Part shown: in pieces, positions 25,558 through 34,447 of the stretch
Layout: every line of letters begins with the position of its first letter
Numbering within the stretch: position 1 is the stretch's first letter
Assembly (NCBI GenBank): GCA_943912855.1
Contig: CALTVC010000006.1
Coordinates: 115,831 to 179,830, forward strand
DNA length: 64,000 bases
Source of the DNA: an uncultured Flavobacterium sp.
Lineage (GTDB): Bacteria; Bacteroidota; Bacteroidia; Flavobacteriales; Flavobacteriaceae
Direction: 5' to 3'
Made by a program: the position numbers and the translations under genes
Notes under the pieces: model-generated
What the model saw: the letters and a program-made list of their open reading frames with translations, nothing else
Database searches by the model: none
Told to the model about the DNA's origin: nothing

Positions 25558-26373
25558 TCAAATTACAAAGTTCAGCGGCTCCGGGAATACCTCTTTGGTC
25601 TTTATGGTAATCTCGCTTTTGTGGTATACCAGCGAGTCATCCGGAACCGAATGCGTAAGCCAAACGTTACCGCCAATCACACTGCCGTGACCTATAAAAG
25701 TGCGTCCGCCAAGTATGGTGGCATTGGCATAAATGGTAACATTATTGCCTATGGAAGGGTGGCGTTTTACCTCCGCTTCGTCCTTGCTTACACTCAGCGC
25801 GCCGAGGGTTACACCCTGGTACATTTTTACATCATCACCTATAGACGACGTTTCGCCCACCACAATTCCGGTGCCGTGGTCAATGAAAAAACGGTCGCCA
25901 ATTTCGGCTCCCGGGTGTATGTCTATACCTGTTTTTCCGTGTACATATTCGCTTAGCATCCGGGGTAAAAGTGGCACCCTCATTTGCCATAATTCGTGTG
26001 CCAGGCGGTATACCGAAATGGCGAAAAATCCGGGGTAGGAAACCAGTACTTCAGAGCGTGATTTTGCCGCCGGGTCAAACCTGAAAATCGCCTTTAAATC
26101 GTCCTCCAATCGGTGGTGGATTTGGGGTGCTTTTTCGTGCAGGGTTGCCACTACATTTTTGGCTTTTTCTTCGTCGAGTCCTGCCACAATGAGTAGCCTC
26201 AAAAAAGTATCTTCAAGCTCTTTTTCGCGGCGTTCAAAATAGTCGTAATCGGCAAACTGAGGGCCTATGCAAAACAGCCACTGGAAGAGGTCTTCCATCC
26301 ATTGGCCCACGTGGCGCATGTCGGGTAGCGCACCCGACTTAAGGTAGTTTGCAGTGTAAATAGGATGCTTCAT
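25558..26373 (-). CDS. epsC: Serine O-acetyltransferase
   Basis: A 271-residue enzyme that transfers acetyl from acetyl-CoA to serine. The N-terminal half is helical. The C-terminal half is a left-handed beta-helix of hexapeptide repeats: GIDIHPGAEIGDRFFIDHGT, then VVGETSSIGDDVKMYQGVTL, and HPSIGNNVTIYANATILGG. The catalytic His is in DHGTG. The length and the helical extension fit the EpsC type. It precedes the cysteine synthase gene and is probably cotranscribed with it. Confidence 0.92.
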   Translation of the reverse strand: MKHPIYTANYLKSGALPDMRHVGQWMEDLFQWLFCIGPQFADYDYFERREKELEDTFLRLLIVAGLDEEKAKNVVATLHEKAPQIHHRLEDDLKAIFRFDPAAKSRSEVLVSYPGFFAISVYRLAHELWQMRVPLLPRMLSEYVHGKTGIDIHPGAEIGDRFFIDHGTGIVVGETSSIGDDVKMYQGVTLGALSVSKDEAEVKRHPSIGNNVTIYANATILGGRTFIGHGSVIGGNVWLTHSVPDDSLVYHKSEITIKTKEVFPEPLNFVI

Positions 26374-26407
26374 TTTTTGTGTAAAATAGGATGGCTTGTG
26401 TGATTAA

Positions 26408-26510
26408 AATTTCACGGAGACACGCGGAGGAGGCACAGAGATTCACAGAGAAAGTTCTCTAAAAACTCCGTGTGGCTCCGTGACTCCTCCGTGTATCTCT
26501 GTGTTACCAA
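26408..26510. repeat. Interspersed inverted repeat (CACGGAG family)
   Basis: The left half (CACGGAGACACGCGGAGGAG, then CACAGAGATTCACAGAG) is largely complementary to the right half (ACTCCGTGTGGCTCCGTGAC and CTCCGTGTATCTCTGTGT). Related single arms occur at 9724-9762 and 48104-48142. It lies in the gap before the TetR gene, and from 26511 to 26814 I see only AT-rich sequence. Confidence 0.7.
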
Positions 26511-26814
26511 CGCCCCATATTCAGGGTAGAGTGGTGGAAGCCATTCTTACAAATGTAGGTAAAAATTCGCATAGCCTATTAAACAAGTAGAGTAATATTG
26601 TTGTTAAAATTCTTCATTGAAAAGGCTGATGTGAGCTAAAAATGGCGTACCTTAACACAATCATTCTGTCATAGATAAATTTTATCTATACGTGAATTAA
26701 TACTTTATGTAAAGTTATTAAAAATACTGGATAACAGTTTTTTAAATGTTTATTATAGAATTTATTTATAGTGGTTTTCGCAACCGTTTTCTGTTAATGT
26801 TATGTTAACAAGAG

Positions 26815-26850
26815 GTTTAAACAAACGTTTAATTTAAACGAGTGTTTAAC
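26815..26850 (+). promoter_or_regulatory. Double palindromic operator over the tetR-efflux promoter
   Basis: Two near-palindromes lie in tandem: GTTTAAACAAACGTTTAA (26815-26832) and TTTAAACGAGTGTTTAA (26833-26849), both with TTTAAAC/GTTTAA half-sites. The -7 element TAACTTTG (26847-26854) overlaps the second one. A bound TetR dimer would block RNA polymerase. This placement, just before a tetR gene, strongly suggests autoregulation. Confidence 0.75.
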
Positions 26851-26877
26851 TTTGCATCGAAATTAAATCGCATCGCA

Positions 26878-27501
26878 ATGACAGAGTTTAATGACAAGCA
26901 GATTGAAATCCTTCAGGTGGCCGAAAGGCTGTTTGCCGAGGAGGGTTTTGACGGTACGTCTATTCGCGCGATAGCGCGTGACGCGCACGTGAACATTGCT
27001 ATGATTTCGTATTATTTCGGCTCTAAGGAAAAGCTGCTCGAAGCACTCATTACCTATCGTACGAGTGACATGAAAGTGAAACTTGAGAATATTTTTAAGG
27101 AAGATGTTTCGCCTTTCGAGAAGATAGACCGCCTTATAGATTTATACATTTTCCGCATCAACCAGAACAAGTGTATGTACCAGATTATGCACTTTGAACT
27201 GAGCACAAAAAAGCGCATAATCCAGATGGAAAGCTTCATGGAAATCAAGCGTGAAAATGCCGAAATTTTTCGCAAAATCGTAGCCGAAGGACAGGCTAAG
27301 GGAGTGTTTAAAAAAGACCTGGAAATAGACCTTATTCCTGCTACCGTTATGGGTACTATGATACACGTTCGGAACAACAAAATCTACTTCGAAAATTTGT
27401 TTGGTTTAACCACCGAAGAAGCGTTTGAAGACTACATAAACACCAAAGTTACACATCACATTAAACAAACCATTAAAGCGCTACTGTCTTATGAACATTA
27501 A
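26878..27501 (+). CDS. TetR-family repressor of the efflux operon
   Basis: I start at the ATG at 26878 (MTEFNDKQIEILQVAERLF) because the longer frame from a GTG at 26842 begins upstream of the -7 element. The 207-residue protein has an N-terminal helix-turn-helix (EEGFDGTSIRAIARDAHVNI, then YYFGSKEKLLEAL) and a helical ligand/dimer domain. It is the first gene of an operon with tolC, emrA and emrB homologues, and its stop overlaps the next start by 11 bases. It should repress this operon and be released by an efflux substrate; the ligand is unknown. Confidence 0.92.
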   Translation: MTEFNDKQIEILQVAERLFAEEGFDGTSIRAIARDAHVNIAMISYYFGSKEKLLEALITYRTSDMKVKLENIFKEDVSPFEKIDRLIDLYIFRINQNKCMYQIMHFELSTKKRIIQMESFMEIKRENAEIFRKIVAEGQAKGVFKKDLEIDLIPATVMGTMIHVRNNKIYFENLFGLTTEEAFEDYINTKVTHHIKQTIKALLSYEH

Positions 27502-28843
27502 GCAACTGCTACCCGTGAGCCTGCTGCTGTTTGGTACAGCGGCACTGCATGCCCAGGATAGGAAACTTTCGCTGGAAGAGGCCATAGACCTGGCAGTGAC
27601 AAAGAGTACCGAAGCAAGCCTGGCCGACACCAAGGTGGCTACATCTAAACTGGAAGTGGACAACGTTAAGAACAACGCGTATCCTTCACTTAAACTATCG
27701 GGGTCTTACCTTAGGGTAACAGATCCTACCATTAACCTGAAGACGCCGCTGGGAAGTAGCAGCTCATCTGGAGAGGAAGGCGGATCTGCTTCGTCTACCC
27801 CAAAAATTAACAGCGCCATGTACGGTATGGCTTCGGCTAGCGTGCCATTGTTCTCGGGGTTTAAACTTAAGAACAACATCGCGGCTAGCGAAAACGCTTA
27901 CAAAGCCGAAACCTTTACGGCTGCTAATACTAAAGAGCAACTTGCCATGCAGGCCATAGTATTGTACACTAACCTGTACAAGGCGCAGCAATCTGTTACC
28001 CTTATAGAGGAAAACCTTAAGAGTGCCCGCCAGCGTGTAAAAGATTTTACCGCAATGGAACAAAACGGACTTATAGCCCGTAACGACCTGCTGAAATCGC
28101 AACTACAGGCAAGCAACGTTGAGGTGTCTTTAGAGGATGCCAAGAAAACCGTATCGGTAATAAACTACCAGCTGGTTACCCTGCTGCATTTGCCGGAAGG
28201 TACTAAGGTAGCGGTTAACGATGGTTACTTTAGTAAAAACAATAATGCTAAACCTGCCATTACAGAGAGTGATGCCATAGCACAGCGTAACGACCTTGAG
28301 GCGCTTCGTTTTGCTGAAAAGGCTGCCGAAAGCAATGTTAAGGTTGCCAAAGCCGACTATTACCCTACCATAGGGCTTAGCGCAGGTTACGTGTACCTAA
28401 ACGTACCGCACTTTGTAGAGCTGTACAATGCCGCTAACGTAGGTGTGGGTATTTCTTATGACCTTGCCGGTTTGTTTAAAAACAGCAAGAAAATAAAAGC
28501 TGCCGAAAGCCGTAAGCAGGAAACACATCAGCAACTGGATTTACTTACAGAGAATGTAAAAGTTCAGGTGCAACAGTCATTAGAAAATTACAACTTTGCC
28601 ATAAAGCAAAACAGGGTGTATACCGAAGCAGTTACACAATCGGCAGAGAACTACCGCATTGTTAAAGATAAATACGATAACGGCCTTTCTGATACCAATG
28701 ACCTGCTTGAAGCTGACGTAGCACAACTACAGGCTAAGCTGAACGAAACCTTCAGCAGGGCAGACATCACCCAGCGTTTTTACGAATTGCTAAACGCGTC
28801 AGGCAAACTTACATCATCATTTAACCTTACACAGAACAAATAA
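27491..28843 (+). CDS. TolC-family outer-membrane efflux protein
   Basis: A 450-residue exported protein with a signal ending in AALHAQ. It has the two TolC repeats, each of paired long helices and short strands: LSLEEAIDLAVTKSTEA to about residue 210, and the second repeat about 255-440 with NVKVAKADYYPTIGLSAGY and KYDNGLSDTNDLLEADVAQL. TolC trimers form the outer-membrane and periplasmic duct of tripartite pumps. It overlaps tetR by 11 bases and is followed 11 bases later by the adaptor gene. Confidence 0.92.
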   Translation: MNIKQLLPVSLLLFGTAALHAQDRKLSLEEAIDLAVTKSTEASLADTKVATSKLEVDNVKNNAYPSLKLSGSYLRVTDPTINLKTPLGSSSSSGEEGGSASSTPKINSAMYGMASASVPLFSGFKLKNNIAASENAYKAETFTAANTKEQLAMQAIVLYTNLYKAQQSVTLIEENLKSARQRVKDFTAMEQNGLIARNDLLKSQLQASNVEVSLEDAKKTVSVINYQLVTLLHLPEGTKVAVNDGYFSKNNNAKPAITESDAIAQRNDLEALRFAEKAAESNVKVAKADYYPTIGLSAGYVYLNVPHFVELYNAANVGVGISYDLAGLFKNSKKIKAAESRKQETHQQLDLLTENVKVQVQQSLENYNFAIKQNRVYTEAVTQSAENYRIVKDKYDNGLSDTNDLLEADVAQLQAKLNETFSRADITQRFYELLNASGKLTSSFNLTQNK

Positions 28844-28854
28844 TTCACCTAGCC

Positions 28855-29937
28855 ATGGAAGAAAAAAAGAAAACCAATAACAAGTTCCTCGTTATACTTA
28901 TTGCCCTTGTTGTAGTAGGCGGTGGTTACGGAGGTTACAAATATATTCACTCGCAGGCGCATGAAACTACAGACGACGCCCAGGTAGAGAACAACATGAA
29001 CCCTATTATACCACGTGTATCTGGGTATATTACAAAAGTACTTGCCGAAGATAACAAGCAGGTTAAAAAAGGCGATACGCTTTTTGTAATAGACGATAAA
29101 GATTACATAGTGCGCGTAGAGGAAGCTAAGGCTGCCCTTGCCGCTGCAGAAGGTAGCTACGAAGCTGCCAAGGCAGATGTTGGCGGTGCTGCCGCTGGCG
29201 TATCTGTAAGCGATGCTAACATTGCTTCATCTCAAGGAAACATAGAAGCTGCCAAAGTACGCGTTTGGAGGGCAAATAACGACTATGAGCGTTACAAAAA
29301 CCTTTATGCTAACCGTAGCATTACCAAACAACAATTTGAGCAGGCAGAAGCCACTAAAAAAGAAGCTGACGCTAACCTAAGGGTACTTCAGCAGGCTGAG
29401 GCTGCAAGCAAGAGCCAGCGTAATGCCAGCGTAAGCCGTAGCAACGTAAGTTCTAAACAAACCGAAGTAGCTAAAGCTAACATAGAAAAAGCCAAAGCAT
29501 CGCTTAGGGCTGCTGAGCTTAACCTGAGCTATACTGTGGTTACTGCCGCTGTAGACGGTCAGCTTAGTGCTGTAGACATTCAGCCGGGTCAACTGGTACA
29601 ACCGGGTCAGGCATTGTTCTACATCATTAACAGCGAACAGCCATGGGTTGTGGCTAACTTTAAAGAGACCCAACTTACCAAAATGGTTCCGGGCCAAAAA
29701 GTAATCGTAGAAGCGGATGCTTTCCCAGGTGTGGAGTTTGAAGGTGTGGTTAGCTCATTTAGCCCTGCTACAGGTGCACGTTTTTCACTACTACCTCCGG
29801 ATAACGCTACCGGTAACTTCGTGAAAACGGTACAAAGGCTTCCTGTAAAAATAACCTTTACAGACGCTAACGACAAAGAAAAGATAAAACTACTGCGTCC
29901 GGGTATGAACGTAGACGTAGACGTACACTTAAAATAA
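28855..29937 (+). CDS. EmrA/HlyD-type periplasmic adaptor
   Basis: A 360-residue membrane-fusion protein. One N-terminal membrane helix (KFLVILIALVVVGGGYGGYK) anchors it. The lipoyl halves include TTDDAQVENNMNPIIPRVSG and, after the coiled-coil, YTVVTAAVDGQLSAVDIQPG. A long Ala-rich coiled-coil hairpin lies at about 95-225, and a beta-barrel with WVVANFKETQLTKMVPGQKV follows. It should link the inner-membrane transporter to TolC. Confidence 0.93.
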   Translation: MEEKKKTNNKFLVILIALVVVGGGYGGYKYIHSQAHETTDDAQVENNMNPIIPRVSGYITKVLAEDNKQVKKGDTLFVIDDKDYIVRVEEAKAALAAAEGSYEAAKADVGGAAAGVSVSDANIASSQGNIEAAKVRVWRANNDYERYKNLYANRSITKQQFEQAEATKKEADANLRVLQQAEAASKSQRNASVSRSNVSSKQTEVAKANIEKAKASLRAAELNLSYTVVTAAVDGQLSAVDIQPGQLVQPGQALFYIINSEQPWVVANFKETQLTKMVPGQKVIVEADAFPGVEFEGVVSSFSPATGARFSLLPPDNATGNFVKTVQRLPVKITFTDANDKEKIKLLRPGMNVDVDVHLK

Positions 29938-29941
29938 CATC

Positions 29942-31531
29942 ATGGCAGGAGGAGCAACCGTAAGCAACGACCTGGTAGAATACGGTTACAGACGGGTTAT
30001 CATTACCATAACAGCGGTACTGTGCGCCCTTCTGGAAATTGTAGATACTACCATTGTAAACGTTGCGCTAAACGAAATGCGCGGTAGCCTCGGCGCCACG
30101 CTAACCGATGTGGCCTGGGTAATTACAGCTTATGCTATTGCAAACGTAATTGTAATACCTATGACCAGCTGGCTGAGCCAGCAGTTTGGGCGCCGTAATT
30201 ATTTCGCGGCATCCATCATCATCTTTACCATATCATCTTTTTTATGTGGTAATGCAGATAACATCTGGGAGCTTGTAGTATTCCGATTTATACAAGGTAT
30301 GGGTGGTGGTGCCCTGCTGGTAACAGCACAAACCATCATTACCGAAAGTTACCCCGTAGAAAAACGCGGTATGGCACAGGCCATATACGGTATGGGTGTA
30401 ATTGTAGGGCCTACCCTTGGTCCGCCGCTGGGTGGATGGATTGTAGATAACTGGAGCTGGCCGTACATATTTTACATAAACGTGCCACTGGGTATCATAG
30501 CCACCATGCTTTCTATAATGTACGTAAGGAGTCCTAAGTACGGAGAAAAGCTAAGTGCCGACAAGGTAGACTGGTGGGGTATGATTTTCCTTATAGCGTT
30601 CATTGGTTCACTTCAGTTTGTACTGGAGCACGGACAGCAGGATGACTGGTTTGAAGACCCGCTTATTGTAGGGCTTAGCGTACTGAGTGCTTTTGGCTTA
30701 CTCGCCTTTATATGGAGGGAAAGCGTATACGAACACCCTATCGTAAACCTGAAGGTGCTTAAAGACAGTAACCTTCGTATAGGTACCATAATGTCATTTA
30801 TCATGGGCTTCGGTTTGTTTGGCTCTACGTTCATCATACCGATATATACCCAGTCGATACTTGGCTGGACGGCTACCGATGCAGGTTTGCTATTGATACC
30901 GAGTTCACTTATGACCGCCTTCATGATGCCTTTCGTAGGGCAGATGATACAGCGTGGCGTAAAAAAGACCTATATGGTTGCGGCAGGGTTCAGCATATTC
31001 GTAGGCTTTACGTTGTGGATGTATACCGTAATGACACCAGATACAGGTACAGAACATTTCTTTTACCCGCTTATTCTGCGTGGTGTAGGTCTTGGTCTGC
31101 TATTCGTGCCTATTACTACCATGTCGCTTAGTACCCTTAAAGGGAAAAGCATTGGGGAGGGGGCAGCCTTTACAGGTATGCTTCGTCAGCTGGGAGGTTC
31201 GTTTGGTATTGCCATCATCAGTACGTTTGTAACCCGTTTTACACAGTCGCACAGGGTTACCCTTGTGGCTCACGAACCAGTATACGACTACGAAACCCAA
31301 CAGCGCGTTAAACAGCTTACCGCAGGTTTTATGGCTAAAGGGTACAGTATTACCGAAGCTACAGGCAAAGCCTATAAAGCTATGGAAGGCGCCGTACTGA
31401 AACAGGCTACTGTACTATCGTACATGGATATATTCCTGTACCTGGGTATACTGTTTGCCATTTGTATTCCTTTTATTCTTTTGGTTAAGGAGGGTAAAAC
31501 CAAAATTGATTTGGCAGATGCAATGCATTAA
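29942..31531 (+). CDS. EmrB/QacA-type MFS drug transporter (DHA2)
   Basis: A 529-residue inner-membrane protein with about 14 membrane helices, the DHA2 layout. Motif-like segments include ALLEIVDTTIVNVALNEMRG in helix 1, WLSQQFGRRNYF as the loop 2-3 motif, and GPTLGPPLGGWIVDNWSW, the motif C antiporter signature. It should export drugs in exchange for protons with the adaptor and TolC homologue. It is the last gene of the tetR operon, starting 4 bases after emrA, and is followed by a terminator. Confidence 0.95.
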   Translation: MAGGATVSNDLVEYGYRRVIITITAVLCALLEIVDTTIVNVALNEMRGSLGATLTDVAWVITAYAIANVIVIPMTSWLSQQFGRRNYFAASIIIFTISSFLCGNADNIWELVVFRFIQGMGGGALLVTAQTIITESYPVEKRGMAQAIYGMGVIVGPTLGPPLGGWIVDNWSWPYIFYINVPLGIIATMLSIMYVRSPKYGEKLSADKVDWWGMIFLIAFIGSLQFVLEHGQQDDWFEDPLIVGLSVLSAFGLLAFIWRESVYEHPIVNLKVLKDSNLRIGTIMSFIMGFGLFGSTFIIPIYTQSILGWTATDAGLLLIPSSLMTAFMMPFVGQMIQRGVKKTYMVAAGFSIFVGFTLWMYTVMTPDTGTEHFFYPLILRGVGLGLLFVPITTMSLSTLKGKSIGEGAAFTGMLRQLGGSFGIAIISTFVTRFTQSHRVTLVAHEPVYDYETQQRVKQLTAGFMAKGYSITEATGKAYKAMEGAVLKQATVLSYMDIFLYLGILFAICIPFILLVKEGKTKIDLADAMH

Positions 31532-31617
31532 CCATTTCAGATTGTAGGTTTCAGAATTCAGATTACTTCGGATATCTGACATTGGACTTTTAATCTTAAC
31601 TATCTATATATATCCTG

Positions 31618-31658
31618 AAAAACCTGCTGTGACACTTTTGGTGCCGGCAGGTTTTTTT
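31618..31658 (+). terminator. Terminator of the efflux operon
   Basis: AAAAACCTGC (31618-31627) pairs with GCAGGTTTTT (31647-31656) around a 19-base loop and runs into a T-tract. Confidence 0.8.
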
Positions 31659-31691
31659 AAACACAGCGGGACTCGCACACAAACGTTTTTT

Positions 31692-31710
31692 ACACACACA
31701 CACACACACA
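31692..31710 (+). repeat. Dinucleotide microsatellite (AC)9
   Basis: A run of nine AC units plus A lies 28 bases upstream of the next ATG. Perfect dinucleotide runs of this length are rare in bacterial genomes. Its position in the leader or promoter region of the following gene could alter expression if its length changes. Confidence 0.9.
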
Positions 31711-31738
31711 TTTTCAAATCTTTAATCATCGCCTTAAA

Positions 31739-32032
31739 ATGAATAAAAAATACAATCACTACAAGGTAACCCTTGAACACATTTACAGCCCGGCAAACGA
31801 AGACCTTCACCGCCGTGTGGAAGTGGTTTTTGACAACCACGATAACCTGTTTAATATCATTGATGTTTTACAACAGAAAGATCTTTTCGGGGATATGGGG
31901 CAAAGCACCGAGTTTGCCATAGGTCTCAAAATGATGAGCGAAGTAATGCTCCGCAATAAAGACAACGCGCTGTTTGAAGAGTTTCTTCCTGCTTTGAAAG
32001 ATTTTATGAAGAAGCTTAAAAGCAGTAATTAG
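31739..32032 (+). CDS. DUF3861-type small protein
   Basis: A 97-residue protein with the pattern I associate with DUF3861: NHYKVTLEHIYSP at the start, VVFDNHDNLFNIIDVLQQK, then FAIGLKMMSEVMLRNKDNAL and LPALKDFMKKLK. It is cytoplasmic, and its function is unknown. It is preceded by an (AC)9 run and followed by a strong hairpin terminator, so it is expressed as a single gene. Confidence 0.8.
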   Translation: MNKKYNHYKVTLEHIYSPANEDLHRRVEVVFDNHDNLFNIIDVLQQKDLFGDMGQSTEFAIGLKMMSEVMLRNKDNALFEEFLPALKDFMKKLKSSN

Positions 32033-32050
32033 TTTTTAGTCACAGTTTAC

Positions 32051-32096
32051 AAAAAAGCCCGTAAAGATGACAACATTCATTTTTACGGGCTTTTTT
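32051..32096 (+). terminator. Terminator after the DUF3861 gene
   Basis: A perfect 15-base stem: AAAAAAGCCCGTAAA (32051-32065) with TTTACGGGCTTTTTT (32082-32096). Its symmetric A- and T-runs let it act in both directions between convergent genes. Confidence 0.88.
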
Positions 32097-32123
32097 AATA
32101 CCTGCCAAATCCATGGGGTATAA

Positions 32124-32576
32124 TTACCCAACTATTAGTATTCCTTCCGTAATACATTCTAAAACTTCATCATAATACCGCTGATATACCCACTCGCCTG
32201 ACTTGTGTGTAAATGCCATAAAATAAGGAATTCCGGTAGTTGTATATTTACCTGGGTTTCGAGCTATCCTGTACTGATAATCTATGGTGAGGTAATCTCC
32301 GTTTTGTGGTTCATAATCAAAATCAAACCATTCTGTATTATTCAGATGGCTTAAAACATCAGTATACTGCAATTCACCCAAACGTTCATACATAGGGTAA
32401 TAAGAAAACATCATTTGGCCTTCATAAGACTTTACATATCTTGAAAGCCTCCATGTATAGGCTGATTCGCCGTAGCTTTCAATCCAAAGTTTTTTATAAC
32501 GCCTCGAATTTTTATTAGGCACAGCATGTAATGTGTTAACCAATGCAGGATTTGCTTGCTTAAAAACCAATTCCAT
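32124..32576 (-). CDS. Hypothetical protein
   Basis: A 150-residue soluble protein rich in aromatic residues, with alternating strand-like segments (GEWVYQRYYDEVLECITEG near the end, MMFSYYPMYERLGELQY in the middle). I do not recognise the family. It starts at the last base of the yaaA gene, so the two are probably cotranscribed. Confidence 0.65.
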   Translation of the reverse strand: MELVFKQANPALVNTLHAVPNKNSRRYKKLWIESYGESAYTWRLSRYVKSYEGQMMFSYYPMYERLGELQYTDVLSHLNNTEWFDFDYEPQNGDYLTIDYQYRIARNPGKYTTTGIPYFMAFTHKSGEWVYQRYYDEVLECITEGILIVG

Positions 32577-33334
32577 TACCTTGTAAACACAAGCGTGTTT
32601 CCTTTGCTTAGTTTATCATCATAGGCATAGCCATCATAGTTAAAGCCTTTGAGTCCCTTAAGGGTTTTTACATTATGGTCTATGATGTAGCGTACCATCA
32701 TGCCACGAGCCTTCTTGGCAAAGAAGCTTACCATACGCAGTTTCCCGTCTTTATAATCTTTAAACTCGGGCGTAATAACCGGTACTTTAAGCGCCTTTAC
32801 ATCTATGGCGCCAAAATACTCCTGGCTGGCAAGGTTTATAAAAAGCTCGCCATCGGCAAGTTCATTGTTGAGCGCTTCAGTTATATCTTTTTTCCAGAAT
32901 TCATAAAGGTTTTTGTTTTCGCCTACAGGTAGTTGCGTGCCCATTTCCAGACGATACGGCTGTATAAGGTCAAGCGGTTTAAGCAACCCATACAAACCCG
33001 AAAGAATACGCAGGCTGTCTTGCAACTTGTTTACCTTGGCGGGAGGGATACTGTAGGCATCTAAGCCAATGTACACATCGCCATTAAAGGCGTATACGGC
33101 AGGTCGGGCGTTCTTTGTGGTAAAGGGCGGTTGCCAGTCTTGGTTGCGCTGCCAGTTCAGCTGGGCAAGGTTATCGCTTATGTCCATCAGCTTGCTGAGG
33201 TCGGCGGGCGTTTTGTCTTTAACGGCGGCGTGTACTTCTTTGGCCTGAGCCAAAAAAGCAAGATCGGTATGTTTGCGTACGGGAAGTTTCGTTTCAAAAT
33301 CCAGCGACTTGGCCGGAGAAATCACCATTTTCAT
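32576..33334 (-). CDS. yaaA: Peroxide stress protein YaaA
   Basis: A 252-residue protein of the DUF328 family. I start at the ATG at 33334 (MKMVISPAKSLDFET): a -7 element (TATTTTTG on the minus strand, 33352-33359) lies inside the longer 33382 frame. Family landmarks are the N-terminal VISPAKSLDF, YIGLDAYSIPP, LRILSGLYGLLKPLDLIQPYR, INLASQEYFGAID and SFFAKKARGMMVRYI. In E. coli YaaA lowers free iron during hydrogen peroxide stress. The neighbouring 150-residue gene starts at its end. Confidence 0.92.
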   Translation of the reverse strand: MKMVISPAKSLDFETKLPVRKHTDLAFLAQAKEVHAAVKDKTPADLSKLMDISDNLAQLNWQRNQDWQPPFTTKNARPAVYAFNGDVYIGLDAYSIPPAKVNKLQDSLRILSGLYGLLKPLDLIQPYRLEMGTQLPVGENKNLYEFWKKDITEALNNELADGELFINLASQEYFGAIDVKALKVPVITPEFKDYKDGKLRMVSFFAKKARGMMVRYIIDHNVKTLKGLKGFNYDGYAYDDKLSKGNTLVFTR

Positions 33335-33519
33335 AGTAAATGAATTTTCATCAAAAATAGTTTGTAAATGTAAGCGGTGCAATAATGCAGTATAGGATTT
33401 TGTTATCTTAGCATAAACGAACTAATGACGCGTAACAAAAACCAATAGATATACTACTTATAAAACAAAATAAATCAGGGATGCGTTAATAAAGCATCTT
33501 TACACCAATCATACATTCT

Positions 33520-34431
33520 ATGCCTGAAAACATTATCCAGACGGACGGACTTACGTTTTTCTATTCTAAAGGGCGCAAGGCGCTCGACAATGTGTCGTTA
33601 AACATCCCTAAAGGTGCCATATACGGTTTCCTGGGGCCAAATGGTGCAGGTAAAAGTACCACCATGCGTTTGCTTACCGGTATTCTTCCTGAGCAACAAC
33701 CATCTATTAAGCTTTTTGGTAAACCGCTGGAGGAGCAGTTGCCGGGTGTGTTCCATCGTATAGGTTCACTGGTAGAAAGCCCTGCGCTGTATCTGCACCT
33801 TAGCGGTTATGACAACCTGCGTTATATAGCCGGGCTGCGTAACATACCCGAAACCAGGATACCTGAAGTTTTAGAGCTGGTTAACCTGCAACGCGATGCC
33901 AAGCGAAAAGCCAAACAGTATTCGCTGGGTATGAAACAACGCCTTGCCATAGCCATGGCGCTTTTGGGTGAACCGGAATTACTGCTGTTAGACGAACCTG
34001 TTAACGGTCTAGACCCTAACGGTATGCGCGACATCCGTCAACTTCTTGTAAAACTGAATAAGGAAAAAGGCATTACCATATTTGTATCGAGTCACTTACT
34101 GGCTGAGGTAGAGCGTATGTGTACCCACGTGGGCATCATCAGCCACGGTAAGCTGAGGTTTGAAGGTACCATAGCCCAGCTTGCCGAAGCATCTGGCTCT
34201 TGCCGTATACTGCTTACCCTTAAAGATACCGCGACCTGGCATGAAAAACTGCGTGCAGAATATCCGGATGTAATTCGTGAAGCGGAAAACCAACTCTTGC
34301 TGGAGTTGCAAAGCCGTGAAGATATTCCTGCCTTTACCCGTAAGCTTGTTACTGCGGGTGCCGAGATTTATGAACTGAAGATACTGAACGGGCTGGAAGA
34401 GTGGTTCATGTCCTTAATCAACCAAAAATAA
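33520..34431 (+). CDS. ABC transporter ATP-binding protein
   Basis: A 303-residue ATPase of the ABC-2 exporter class: Walker A GPNGAGKSTTMRLL, Q-loop region, signature YSLGMKQRLAIAMALLG, Walker B LLLLDEPVNGLDPNGM, and switch His in FVSSHLLAEVE. A C-terminal accessory domain of about 85 residues follows. It is 16 bases upstream of the fused permease gene and clearly forms one transporter with it. The substrate is unknown. Confidence 0.93.
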   Translation: MPENIIQTDGLTFFYSKGRKALDNVSLNIPKGAIYGFLGPNGAGKSTTMRLLTGILPEQQPSIKLFGKPLEEQLPGVFHRIGSLVESPALYLHLSGYDNLRYIAGLRNIPETRIPEVLELVNLQRDAKRKAKQYSLGMKQRLAIAMALLGEPELLLLDEPVNGLDPNGMRDIRQLLVKLNKEKGITIFVSSHLLAEVERMCTHVGIISHGKLRFEGTIAQLAEASGSCRILLTLKDTATWHEKLRAEYPDVIREAENQLLLELQSREDIPAFTRKLVTAGAEIYELKILNGLEEWFMSLINQK

Positions 34432-34447
34432 AACCAATCCTGATTAT

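Noticed and set aside
26842..26877. Upstream GTG start for tetR
   Set aside because: It lies before or within the -7 element, so it would not be in the transcript.
33335..33382. N-terminal extension of YaaA
   Set aside because: A TAnnTTTG element lies inside it, and the family begins at MVISPAKS.
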